Part shown: in pieces, positions 25,743 to 33,389 of the stretch | Position numbering within the stretch: position 1 is the first letter of the stretch | Layout of the letters: every line of letters begins with the position of its first letter | Source: Prevotellaceae bacterium UBA1746 | Lineage (GTDB): Bacteria; Bacteroidota; Bacteroidia; Bacteroidales; Bacteroidaceae | DNA: 44,108 nucleotides | Direction of reading: 5' to 3' | Assembly (NCBI GenBank): GCA_905369775.1 | Contig: CAJPJR010000012.1 | Location: forward strand, 1 to 44,108 | Made by a program: the position numbers and the translations under genes | The notes under the pieces: generated by a model | The model's input: only the letters and a program-made list of their open reading frames with translations | Database searches by the model: none | What the model was told of the DNA's origin: nothing

Positions 25743-26462
25743 TTAACGTGCCTGTGCTTCAGCATTCTTGATCATTTGCTGCGATGCGTAGAGATAAACT
25801 TCTACACGGCGGTTTTGCTGCTTACCCATCGTGGTGCTGTTGTCAGCCACGGGGAATTCTTCACCAAGTCCCTTCACTTCGCGGATTTGCGACGAACGAG
25901 CACCGCTCTGCATGAGGTAGTTGCTCACGCTCTGGGCGCGTTGATACGAAAGTGCTTGGTTCTTCTCGCGCGATTGGTCGGCCGTGCTGTTTCTCCAGCC
26001 CTGGTTGTCCGTGTAACCCATGATGGAAACGTCCATATCGCTGTTGGGAACGAGCACATCGGTCGCAAACTTGCGGAGCGAGCTCTGTGCAGATGCTGAA
26101 AGTGTGGCGTTACCGGTACCGAAGAGGATACCGCTGTCGAAAGTGACGCGGACATACTTCACACCATTCTCACCTTGGAGCACTTCTGCCTTGGCATTGG
26201 CGACACGTTCGGCCTCAGCTTTCGCCTTATCCATGCGGTTGCCGATGATTACACCGGCGCCACCGCCGACAGCTGCGCCGACTGCAGCACCGATGGCGGT
26301 ACCTTTACCGTCCTTGCTGATGAGATATCCCACCAACGAGCCGAGGGCTGCACCGGCTCCACCGCCGAGCAAACCGCCCTTACCTTTATTGCTCCAATCG
26401 CCGCAGGATGTGAGCATCATCGACGCGCAAAGTGCTACTGCTGCAAACTTAATTCCTTTCAT
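25743..26462 (-). CDS. OmpA-family lipoprotein with glycine zipper
   Basis: This 239-residue protein is a lipoprotein (LTSCGDWS, Cys20). A glycine-rich segment (about residues 29-75, GGLLGGGAGAALGSLVGYL and GAAVGAAVGGGAGVIIG) is a glycine-zipper/YMGG-like membrane motif. The C-terminal OmpA domain (about 100-225) contains FDSGILFGTGNATLS, GYTDNQG and QNRRVEVYL, the peptidoglycan-binding pattern. It resembles E. coli YiaD. It probably links the outer membrane to the cell wall. It is divergent from the gene at 26651, and their promoters overlap in the 188-base gap. Confidence 0.93.
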   Translation of the reverse strand: MKGIKFAAVALCASMMLTSCGDWSNKGKGGLLGGGAGAALGSLVGYLISKDGKGTAIGAAVGAAVGGGAGVIIGNRMDKAKAEAERVANAKAEVLQGENGVKYVRVTFDSGILFGTGNATLSASAQSSLRKFATDVLVPNSDMDVSIMGYTDNQGWRNSTADQSREKNQALSYQRAQSVSNYLMQSGARSSQIREVKGLGEEFPVADNSTTMGKQQNRRVEVYLYASQQMIKNAEAQAR

Positions 26463-26514
26463 AAGTGTATGATATTGAGTTGATATATGGTTCGTTTAGG
26501 AACGAAACTGCTTG

Positions 26515-26546
26515 CAAAAGTAGTCATAAGCACACGACAAACCAAG
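26515..26546 (-). promoter_or_regulatory. Promoter of the OmpA-family gene
   Basis: The reverse strand reads CTTG (26546-26543), 20 bases, then TACTTTTG (26522-26515), in the usual spacing. Confidence 0.75.
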
Positions 26547-26565
26547 AGAAACAGAAAAAAGTTCG

Positions 26566-26573
26566 TATATTTG
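26566..26573 (+). promoter_or_regulatory. -7 element of the 26651 gene
   Basis: TATATTTG is a full TAnnTTTG match 77 bases before the start codon. The expected -33 position falls on the -33 box of the divergent OmpA gene. Confidence 0.65.
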
Positions 26574-26650
26574 CACGCAAACAGCGGATCTGTGTAATGC
26601 GATAATTTCGATCCGCCCAGAGGTCTTACAATAGTATATCCATTTGTATC

Positions 26651-27610
26651 ATGGAAGAACAAAACATGACTGGCGCACAGACGCCCACCGGCACTCCCGG
26701 CCCCAACAATCGTGGAACACAGCCCCCGATCCGCACAAAACGCAATCCGTGGATCTATGTGATCATCGCCCTTTGCATCTTGATTCCCGCCCTGGTGGCA
26801 GGCGGCTTCTACTTCTATGTCAACAAACAGGAGACGGAAGAGCAAGCCTACGCGCTACTCAATAATAATGAGAACGTCGAAGACTACGAAAACTACTTGA
26901 CGCAATTCCCCAATAGCGCACATGCCGACGAAGTGCGCGACCGCCTCAAACAATTGCGCACCATGTATGCCGATTGGCAGCGCATTGCCAACAGCGGCTA
27001 CGCTTCTGATTTCGAACGCTTCAGCCAAAACTATCCGCAAAGCCAATTGGTGAAGCAATGTGAGCTGAAGATCGACTCTCTCGACTGGGAAACAGCGAAA
27101 AAGCTCAACACGCCCGATGCCATTTCCGACTATTTGGAAAAACACCCCGATGGTCGTTATGCACAAGACGCAAGTCAGCTGCAAAACACGCTGGTCAAGT
27201 CGATCGTCAGTCCCGACGAGCGCGGCACCATCTCCAGCACCCTGCACGGTTTCTTCGAAGCATTCGGCAATAACGACGAGACTTCGCTCTTTACCTACAT
27301 TACTCCCACCATGACGCAGTTCCTTAATAAGCAAAATGCGACGAAAGCTGACGTGGGCAACCTCCTAAAGAAGACCTACTCGGGAGACATCGAGAGCTGC
27401 TCGTTCGTGGTGAACGACGATTACCAGATCAAGAAAACTGTAGACGACCAAGGTAACGCGTCCTACACGGTAGCTTGCTCAGTAGATCAGCACATCATCC
27501 GCAGCGGAGAGGGCAAAACCTTCGGTTCTTACACCATAAGTGCCAAACTCAACAGCGAAATGAAAATCTCTTCGCTCACTATGAAAGAGATTTCACGCGC
27601 GGACAATTGA
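26651..27610 (+). CDS. Membrane-anchored protein with helical repeats, unknown role
   Basis: The protein has 319 residues. A Pro/Gly/Thr-rich, probably cytoplasmic N-terminus (1-32) leads to one membrane segment (IYVIIALCILIPALVAGGFYFYV, about 34-56). The exported part begins with TPR-like helices (EDYENYLTQFPNSAHADEVRDRLKQL and similar repeats around 75-180), as in Bol/YfiO-type domains. It ends in a fold containing TISSTLHGFFEAFGNNDETSLFTYITPTM that looks NTF2-like. I do not recognise a named family. It is followed by the MaoC-like gene after 71 bases. Confidence 0.8.
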   Translation: MEEQNMTGAQTPTGTPGPNNRGTQPPIRTKRNPWIYVIIALCILIPALVAGGFYFYVNKQETEEQAYALLNNNENVEDYENYLTQFPNSAHADEVRDRLKQLRTMYADWQRIANSGYASDFERFSQNYPQSQLVKQCELKIDSLDWETAKKLNTPDAISDYLEKHPDGRYAQDASQLQNTLVKSIVSPDERGTISSTLHGFFEAFGNNDETSLFTYITPTMTQFLNKQNATKADVGNLLKKTYSGDIESCSFVVNDDYQIKKTVDDQGNASYTVACSVDQHIIRSGEGKTFGSYTISAKLNSEMKISSLTMKEISRADN

Positions 27611-27681
27611 GTAGCTCCCACCCCAACCAGCCAACAAGGACTTAGATATATCTGAAAATCCTATTAAGCAAAGAATCACCC

Positions 27682-28143
27682 ATGCTTATCATCAACAACT
27701 ACGAAGAGTTCGCTTCGCATCTCGGCGAAGTATTGGGCACCTCCGATTGGCTCGAAGTGCCGCAGGAACGCATTAACTTGTTTGCCGACGCCACGCTCGA
27801 TCATCAATGGATCCACGTCGACGAAGCCAAGGCCAAAGAAGGTCCTTTCGGCCAAACAATCGTGCACGGTTACCTCACGCTCTCGCTCCTTCCCTACCTT
27901 TGGAGCCAAATCATCGAGGTACGCAACATTAAGATGATGGTCAATTACGGCATGGACAAGATGAAATTCGGCCAACCCGTGCTTTCCGGCCAGCAGATCC
28001 GCCTGACGGGTTCGTTAGCCTCCATCACGAACCTGCGCGGTGTGTGCAAAGCTGAAATTAAGTTCAACATCGAGATCAAAGACCAGAAGAAACCTGCGCT
28101 CAGCGGCGTGGCCACCTTCCTTTATCACTTTGATCAGGCCTAA
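27682..28143 (+). CDS. MaoC-like hot-dog dehydratase, R-specific enoyl-CoA hydratase type
   Basis: The protein has 153 residues. The R-hydratase motif is FADATLDHQWIHVD with catalytic Asp40 and His45, followed by GPFGQTIVHGYLTLSLL. This is a single hot-dog domain. The reaction would be hydration of an enoyl thioester. The in vivo substrate is unknown. The last base of its stop overlaps the start of the next gene, so the two are translationally coupled. Confidence 0.88.
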   Translation: MLIINNYEEFASHLGEVLGTSDWLEVPQERINLFADATLDHQWIHVDEAKAKEGPFGQTIVHGYLTLSLLPYLWSQIIEVRNIKMMVNYGMDKMKFGQPVLSGQQIRLTGSLASITNLRGVCKAEIKFNIEIKDQKKPALSGVATFLYHFDQA

Positions 28144-28760
28144 TGACAGGAGACACTTACCTCACACTCTCGAGCAACGGCGAAGCGGTCTACACTGAAA
28201 AGCGCAGTAAGTTCTATGCTTTTGCCGAACACGTGGAGGATGAGGAAAGCGCTAAGGCACGCGTGGCGGCATTGCGGAAACAATTCTACGATGCCCGCCA
28301 CGTTTGTTTTGCCTATGCCCTTGATTTCGACGGAGAGCGCACGCGCACAAACGACGACGGGGAGCCTTCCGGCACGGCGGGCCGACCTATATTGGGTGCC
28401 CTGCGCTCTGCAGGATTAACCTTCGCGCTGGTCGTCGTGGTTCGCTACTTCGGCGGCGTGAAACTCGGCACGGGTGGTCTGGTGGTCGCCTACCGCGAAG
28501 CCGCAGCGGCCGCCATTGCCGAAGCCACCACCGAGGAACGCCTGGTTATGGGCCGATTGCGCGTGGAAGTTCCCTACACAGACGCCGATGTGGCGATGCG
28601 TTTCATCAGAGAAGGGGGCGGCGAAATCACAGCTCGCGACTTCTCGGCCGAAGGCACCACGCTCACCGTCGATATCCGGATGTCACTGCTTGCTCCCTTG
28701 CGCGAACGTCTCGCCAAAATCCTATCGCTGCGCTTTCTCGACGAGACGGACAAAGACTAA
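28143..28760 (+). CDS. YigZ/IMPACT-family protein
   Basis: The 205-residue protein has an N-terminal UPF0029 domain with the signature RTNDDGEPSGTAGRPIL and RYFGGVKLGTGGLVVAYREA, and a C-terminal ferredoxin-like domain (DUF1949). The family relates to eukaryotic IMPACT, a regulator of translation stress, but its bacterial function is not settled. It overlaps the MaoC-like gene by one base (TAATG). Confidence 0.93.
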   Translation: MTGDTYLTLSSNGEAVYTEKRSKFYAFAEHVEDEESAKARVAALRKQFYDARHVCFAYALDFDGERTRTNDDGEPSGTAGRPILGALRSAGLTFALVVVVRYFGGVKLGTGGLVVAYREAAAAAIAEATTEERLVMGRLRVEVPYTDADVAMRFIREGGGEITARDFSAEGTTLTVDIRMSLLAPLRERLAKILSLRFLDETDKD

Positions 28761-28808
28761 GCTCCAAATCTCAACGGACTTTCGGCGGCAATCCATCGCA
28801 TTGCGCAA

Positions 28809-28849
28809 CGAAGCCCCTCTTTTCTTCCAATGAGAAAAGAGGGGCTTCG
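28809..28849. terminator. Strong bidirectional terminator
   Basis: CGAAGCCCCTCTTTTCT/AGAAAAGAGGGGCTTCG forms a perfect 17-base stem with a seven-base loop between convergent genes. A short T run lies downstream on the plus strand. Confidence 0.85.
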
Positions 28850-28919
28850 CGTTGTTTTCGACCCATGCGCGGCTTTCCCACCCTACTTCAGGGAATCAAG
28901 GAGAGCGGCGCTATGAGAC

Positions 28920-29549
28920 TTAAATTTCATCGCTGTCGCGGAGTGTCGGCAGGTTGATATGGTAGCGTACGGCCAACACACGCGACAGAATCACGACCGA
29001 ACCGCACACCAGTCCGCAGGGCACATTGCCCCACCCGCACAAACTGCAGACCCAATAGGCCAATCCGCCCAAAACACAGGCCACGGCATAGATTTCGGCG
29101 CGGAAAATCAACGGCACTTCATTGAGAAACACATCGCGAATCACCCCGCCACCGGCTCCCGTGACGGACCCCATGACGATGGCCACCCAGAAAGGGAAAC
29201 CCACTCCGAGTGTTTTCTCAATGCCAATCACGGCAAACATGCCCAGCCCGATGGTATCGAAGATAAACCACGTGTATTTCTGCCGCACCACGACTTTTCC
29301 GAACAAAACAACGAGCAAAAGCGCGAGCAACGTGATGAGAAAATAAATTCCATTGCGCATCCAAAAGACAGGCACGTCGAGCATCAGATCGCGCACCGTA
29401 CCTCCACCGATGGCTGTGGCGAGTCCGACCACATAAGCCCCGAACCAGTCAAAATTCTTCGTACTGGCCAAACGAATTCCGGAAATGGCAAAGGCCAAAG
29501 TGCCAATGTAGTCCAACACATTGGCGAAAGTGATTTCAGGGAGAGTCAT
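28920..29549 (-). CDS. TRIC/UPF0126-family cation channel
   Basis: The 209-residue protein has about seven membrane segments as two related repeats. Each has a glycine-rich bend, ATAIGGGTVRDLML and GSVTGAGGGVIRDVFL, typical of prokaryotic TRIC channels. It is the last gene after the plug-like gene, 24 bases downstream. A role in cation flux is inferred from the family only. Confidence 0.92.
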   Translation of the reverse strand: MTLPEITFANVLDYIGTLAFAISGIRLASTKNFDWFGAYVVGLATAIGGGTVRDLMLDVPVFWMRNGIYFLITLLALLLVVLFGKVVVRQKYTWFIFDTIGLGMFAVIGIEKTLGVGFPFWVAIVMGSVTGAGGGVIRDVFLNEVPLIFRAEIYAVACVLGGLAYWVCSLCGWGNVPCGLVCGSVVILSRVLAVRYHINLPTLRDSDEI

Positions 29550-29573
29550 AGATCTTTGAAAAATAGTCGGGCT

Positions 29574-30851
29574 TTAACGCCCCAGTGTGGCCACTCCCAC
29601 CAATCGGTCGTAGCGATCGGTCGGGAAGGTCCCGTAAATGTAAGCAGTGTAGGTGTTTCGCGTTTGATAGAAGTCCCCTTCGGTCGGTGCAGTCAGGCCT
29701 ACTCGGCGAAGATCGCGCGCCGCCGTCTCATTGCGCGGCACTGTGAGATAAATATAGTTGTAATATCCCTGTTTCAACAGCAGCGCCGCCTCGTATGCGT
29801 GACGTTCGGGACGATAGGTCATACGATATTCGGGAATCAATCCACCCGTTGTCCATCGGCCGCTGACATAGACCTCGGCGTTGGGCATTTGTTCACTCTC
29901 GAGTGTGAAGTGTACGAACAAATAATCGCTCTCCGTGTCGTTGTCGCGGTTGTCGGTGTTGCGTATCACGGCCGTGCCGTTGCGATCTTCGCGCAGGAGA
30001 TAGTTACGCCGCACTTCGTCGGGGAACAATGTGGCATGATAATACGACGGGTGCCAATTGAATGCTTCGACTCGCGTGCCGGCAACGCGCATGTTGAGTT
30101 GTTCGAAACTTCGGTACACGTTTCCGGCCGGAAAAATGAGCTGTTGCGCGTGTTCCCACCTCACGGTGCGACCGGGGAGGACAGCTGTGGGGGGAAACAG
30201 CACGCAGGCGTTGTCCTCTCGCCCGTTTTGGCGCACAGTGGCTCGCAACGCCGTTCGCAAATCGGCAGTCGGCAAATTACCGATCGCCTGTGCTTGCAAT
30301 TCCACCTGCTGATTCCGGTCGTTTCGATCCACTTCCGTGTCAGTCAGCACGCGTCCGCTGACATTCATCGAGGGTTCTACGACACAAAGACAGACTTCTG
30401 CCACCGGATCGCCCGAGGCATCTGCGCGATCGTAGATTTTCAATTTGTAGTTGCCCGATATCAACGGTCGAGCATCGGAACTTGGAAACTGAAACGCGTA
30501 GTGAGTGTACAAAATAGAGGTGTTTTGACTCTCGCGATAGGTTTCGATCGGCACGTCTTCGTAATTGGCTTCCACAAATTCGCCGGTGAACAAACCGGGA
30601 GTGGGTGCGCCGAAAGCACGATCCCAATGCTCCACACGATAGAAGTACATTTTCCCATCGTGCGAGAGCTGATCGAAGCTCACTTCCACCACATCCGTGG
30701 AACCGAGTCGCACCACCGGCAGCGTTTCCAGCTGCCCGGCCACTTCGGTGCGCAACGTGCGAATGTCGTCACGGAAGATGCGATGCGAAACCGCCCCAGC
30801 CGAAACGAAGCTCAGCGCAAAAAGACCAACAATCAGGAGGAAATATCTCAC
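29574..30851 (-). CDS. Type IX secretion system plug-like protein (DUF5103)
   Basis: The 425-residue protein has a signal peptide (LLIVGLFALSFVSAGAVS) and the DUF5103 fold. The N-terminal part holds VVRLGSTDVVEVSFDQLSHDGKMYFYRVEHWDRAF, with a central LISGNYKLKIY and a late EQMPNAEVYVSGRWTTGG and EAALLLKQGYYNYIYLT. In Flavobacterium, a protein of this family occupies the SprA channel of the type IX secretion system (the Plug). Its presence suggests the organism has that system. It sits 10 bases after the fucosidase gene. Confidence 0.85.
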   Translation of the reverse strand: MRYFLLIVGLFALSFVSAGAVSHRIFRDDIRTLRTEVAGQLETLPVVRLGSTDVVEVSFDQLSHDGKMYFYRVEHWDRAFGAPTPGLFTGEFVEANYEDVPIETYRESQNTSILYTHYAFQFPSSDARPLISGNYKLKIYDRADASGDPVAEVCLCVVEPSMNVSGRVLTDTEVDRNDRNQQVELQAQAIGNLPTADLRTALRATVRQNGREDNACVLFPPTAVLPGRTVRWEHAQQLIFPAGNVYRSFEQLNMRVAGTRVEAFNWHPSYYHATLFPDEVRRNYLLREDRNGTAVIRNTDNRDNDTESDYLFVHFTLESEQMPNAEVYVSGRWTTGGLIPEYRMTYRPERHAYEAALLLKQGYYNYIYLTVPRNETAARDLRRVGLTAPTEGDFYQTRNTYTAYIYGTFPTDRYDRLVGVATLGR

Positions 30852-30861
30852 AGTAAAGTAC

Positions 30862-32157
30862 TTATTTCAACTCGACAACGTAAATACGGTCGGGCACCGG
30901 CTCAGCTGCAACGGTAAAATTGAGTCGCTTTCGTCGACACTTGAAGTCTGTCGGCGCGACCGTGCCCAAGCGGTAGACCTTCTCCACCCGATCGCTACAT
31001 GGCAAATCGAGTTTTTGAATCTCGGGATCTAGAATGTGGACATAAATCTTCGATCCTCGGCGCGTACTCACCACATTTTTTCCGTCACCGAGGGGGCCGG
31101 CTTCCGTTTCGTAAATGGTTTCGCCGTTCACTTTGAGCCACTCCCCCATAGCCTCCAGGCGTTCCACCGCAGCGGCGGGCAAATTGCCGTCGGGTTGGGG
31201 TCCCACATTGAGCAACAGGTTGGCCCCTTTCGAAGCCGTGCGCACTAAGAGTCGGATCAACTGATCGGCCGACTTATAGTTCTGGTCAGCTACTTTGTAG
31301 CCCCACATGCCGTTCATCGTTTCGCAGGTCTCCAGCGGCAAACGTCCGATGGCCTGCCCGCTCAGCCCCGCTTTGTTTTCGCCCGGCACGTCGCGTTCGA
31401 AAAATTGCAAGTCTTCTCCTTCGTTCGGCTGCTGATGATGGTTGTTGCCCACCAAACATCCGGGTTGCAAACGATGGATGAGTGCATATTGTTCGGGAAG
31501 TTGCCAATCAAATGCAGGTTTCTTTTGGTCTTGATCCCACCACCCGTCGAACCAAATGGCGCGCACCGGCCCGTATTGGGTCAGCAATTCGGTGAGTTGC
31601 CGGTTCATAAAGGCATAATAATGCGGCCAATCGGCTTTCGCTGCGTCCTTTCCGACCCGGCGCCCCGTTCTTCCCATGGGATAATCGTCGCGCATCCAAT
31701 CGATGTGACTATAATAGAGATGGAGTGCCAAATTGTTCTCACGACAAGCCTCCGCAAGTTGTGCCACGATGTCCTTTCCGTAGGGCGTGTGCATGATGTT
31801 GTAGTCGCTCTGCCGCGTGTTCCACATCGAAAAGCCGTCGTGGTGTCGAGTTGTGAACGTGATGTAGCGCGCACCGGCCTTTTTGAAAACCTTGGCCCAG
31901 GCGTTGGCGTCGAAATCATGCGGATAGAACGCATTGGCCGCCTTGGCATACTCTTCTCTGCGAAGCGGTCCGTCCTGCAAATACCACTCTCCTTGTGCGA
32001 AGAGGGAATAGATGCCCCAATGAATGAATATGCCAAAACGATCTGCTGCGAACTGCCGACGATTTTCGAGGTTCTCAGGACTGGGCTTGTAGTTTTGCGC
32101 CGACAAAGGTGCACCGGCAAGGCACATCAAGGCAACGGATAGGACGAAACGTTTCAT
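30862..32157 (-). CDS. Glycoside hydrolase family 29 alpha-L-fucosidase
   Basis: The 431-residue protein starts MKRFVLSVALMCLAGAPLSA, a signal peptide, so it acts outside the cytoplasm. The family pattern is clear: FGIFIHWGIYSLFAQGEWY, TFTTRHHDGFSMW with the HH pair, and VRAIWFDGWW with nucleophile Asp204. A C-terminal beta-sandwich (about 340-431) completes the chain. An upstream ATG at 32286 would include the rnpB promoter and is rejected. It releases fucose from host or plant glycans in the known members. It begins the three-gene minus unit with the plug-like and TRIC genes. Confidence 0.94.
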   Translation of the reverse strand: MKRFVLSVALMCLAGAPLSAQNYKPSPENLENRRQFAADRFGIFIHWGIYSLFAQGEWYLQDGPLRREEYAKAANAFYPHDFDANAWAKVFKKAGARYITFTTRHHDGFSMWNTRQSDYNIMHTPYGKDIVAQLAEACRENNLALHLYYSHIDWMRDDYPMGRTGRRVGKDAAKADWPHYYAFMNRQLTELLTQYGPVRAIWFDGWWDQDQKKPAFDWQLPEQYALIHRLQPGCLVGNNHHQQPNEGEDLQFFERDVPGENKAGLSGQAIGRLPLETCETMNGMWGYKVADQNYKSADQLIRLLVRTASKGANLLLNVGPQPDGNLPAAAVERLEAMGEWLKVNGETIYETEAGPLGDGKNVVSTRRGSKIYVHILDPEIQKLDLPCSDRVEKVYRLGTVAPTDFKCRRKRLNFTVAAEPVPDRIYVVELK

Positions 32158-32238
32158 GTGTAAGGGATAGATGGTTTGAATATATACGCGAAAGTACTCA
32201 AATTCTGCGAAACTCGCCCTTGTATCCACTTTTTTTCC

Positions 32239-32246
32239 TACTTTTG
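32239..32246 (+). promoter_or_regulatory. -7 element of rnpB
   Basis: TACTTTTG, an exact TAnnTTTG match, lies just upstream of the RNase P RNA. Confidence 0.7.
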
Positions 32247-32252
32247 TAGTTA

Positions 32253-32650
32253 GAAAAGGCGCAGTCGGACAGTTCGTCGCTCGCATTCTTGTGATGCGTG
32301 AGGAAAGTCCGGGCAGCGTAGAGCGTTCCGCTTCTTAATGGGAAGTCGTCTGCGAAGGCGAATTCGTGCAGAAGAAAAGAACCGCCGCCGCAAGGTTTCG
32401 CACCGCCCGGCGGTAAGGGTGAGAAGGTGGGGTAAGAGCCCACCGGTTGTCGTGGTGACACGGCAAGCCGTGCACATCGGAAGCTGAAAGTTCATGTAAA
32501 CCGACGTCGGAGGGCGGCTCGTCCGATTGCTCCACGGAGAAACGTCGGAGGGTAGAACGATAGAATGTGTCGGCAACGGCGCATCCAGATAAATGACGAA
32601 CACTTTGCAACGCAAAGCACAGAACCCGGCTCATCGGCCGACTGTTCCTT
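32253..32650 (+). ncRNA. rnpB: RNase P RNA
   Basis: This is the catalytic RNA of tRNA 5' maturation, bacterial type A. The conserved blocks are GAGGAAAGTCCGGGC (about 32301), AGAAACGTCGGAGG (about 32538) and ACAGAACCCGGCTCATCGG (about 32620). Terminal pairing AGTCGG (near 32262) with CCGACT (near 32638) closes P1. Ends are approximate: the 5' end is set from the promoter and the 3' end from the terminator. Open frames through it are accidental. Confidence 0.95.
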
Positions 32651-32663
32651 TTCTACGGCATAC

Positions 32664-32698
32664 AAGGCTACGCTCTTTCGAGGGGCGTAGCCTTTTTT
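32664..32698 (+). terminator. Terminator of rnpB
   Basis: AAGGCTACGC/GCGTAGCCTT ten-base stem with an 11-base loop and a six-T tail. Confidence 0.92.
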
Positions 32699-32881
32699 GT
32701 TGCGCCAGCACGCCGCCAATATGCCGGTCGGTGCGTTCGCGCTCCCCCACTCGCCTGCCACATTATGCAGGCACTTGCGACGAAAAGAGATGAGGCATGC
32801 CGAAAAATTAGCATACCAATCTCTTGCTTTCACGTGCATCGTGCACGCCACGGCGTAGTTCGGAGTCAAACCGGGAAGGGA

Positions 32882-32915
32882 TAAAAAAAGAAGCGACTCT
32901 TCTGAGTCGCTTCTT
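32882..32915 (-). terminator. Terminator of the tRNA-Val cluster
   Basis: AAGAAGCGACTC/GAGTCGCTTCTT twelve-base stem with a TTCT loop. It is followed on the reverse strand by a T run, 6 bases after the last tRNA. Confidence 0.92.
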
Positions 32916-32921
32916 GGGATG

Positions 32922-32996
32922 TGGGCGCTGAGGGATTCGAACCCCCGACCCTCTGCTTGTAAGGCAGACGCTCTGAACCAGCTGAGCTAAGCGCCC
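32922..32996 (-). tRNA. tRNA-Val(TAC), copy 3 in transcription order
   Basis: A complete 75-base cloverleaf with acceptor GGGCGCT/AGCGCCC, discriminator A and anticodon loop CTTACAA closed by TCTGC/GCAGA. CCA is not encoded. The sequence is identical to the two neighbours. Confidence 0.97.
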
Positions 32997-33035
32997 GATT
33001 GGGAATCGGTGTCTTCTGAAACGGGAAAATCAGTG

Positions 33036-33110
33036 TGGGCGCTGAGGGATTCGAACCCCCGACCCTCTGCTTGTAAGGCAGACGCTCTGAACCAGCTGAG
33101 CTAAGCGCCC
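33036..33110 (-). tRNA. tRNA-Val(TAC), copy 2
   Basis: Identical to the copies on each side. The spacer to copy 3 is 39 bases. Confidence 0.97.
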
Positions 33111-33149
33111 GTAAATTTCAGAAGAGATGCAATCTTCGAACAGGAGATG

Positions 33150-33224
33150 TGGGCGCTGAGGGATTCGAACCCCCGACCCTCTGCTTGTAAGGCAGACGCT
33201 CTGAACCAGCTGAGCTAAGCGCCC
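33150..33224 (-). tRNA. tRNA-Val(TAC), copy 1
   Basis: First of three identical copies, transcribed from the promoter just upstream. The spacer to copy 2 is 39 bases. Confidence 0.97.
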
Positions 33225-33242
33225 TTGTTCTTAATTGCGATG

Positions 33243-33274
33243 CAAAGGTACGAACTTTCGGGATATGCTCCAAA
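33243..33274 (-). promoter_or_regulatory. Promoter of the tRNA-Val cluster
   Basis: TTTG (33274-33271), 20 bases, TACCTTTG (33250-33243) on the reverse strand. The layout is identical to the tRNA-Asp promoter. Confidence 0.88.
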
Positions 33275-33344
33275 TATCTGGGCGTTTTTTTGAGAAAACG
33301 GGGAGTTTTTTCTGCTTTCACGGGAAGTTTCGGTCGGAAACGGA

Positions 33345-33389
33345 GAAAAAACGCTCGCTGAGGGGAGGAAAATTCCCTCAGCGAGCGTT
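33345..33389 (-). terminator. Terminator after the zinc-ribbon membrane protein gene
   Basis: AACGCTCGCTGAGGG pairs with CCCTCAGCGAGCGTT over 15 bases with a ten-base loop, followed by a T run. The stem begins at the stop codon of the gene. Confidence 0.93.

Noticed and set aside
32253..32650. Structured RNA considered as tmRNA
   Set aside because: The conserved blocks GAGGAAAGTCCGGGC and ACAGAACCCGGC identify RNase P RNA, and no tag-peptide frame or tRNA-like ends are present.
32922..33224. Repeats with regular spacers, considered as a CRISPR array
   Set aside because: Each unit folds as a tRNA-Val. The repeats are tRNA genes and the spacers are only intergenic.
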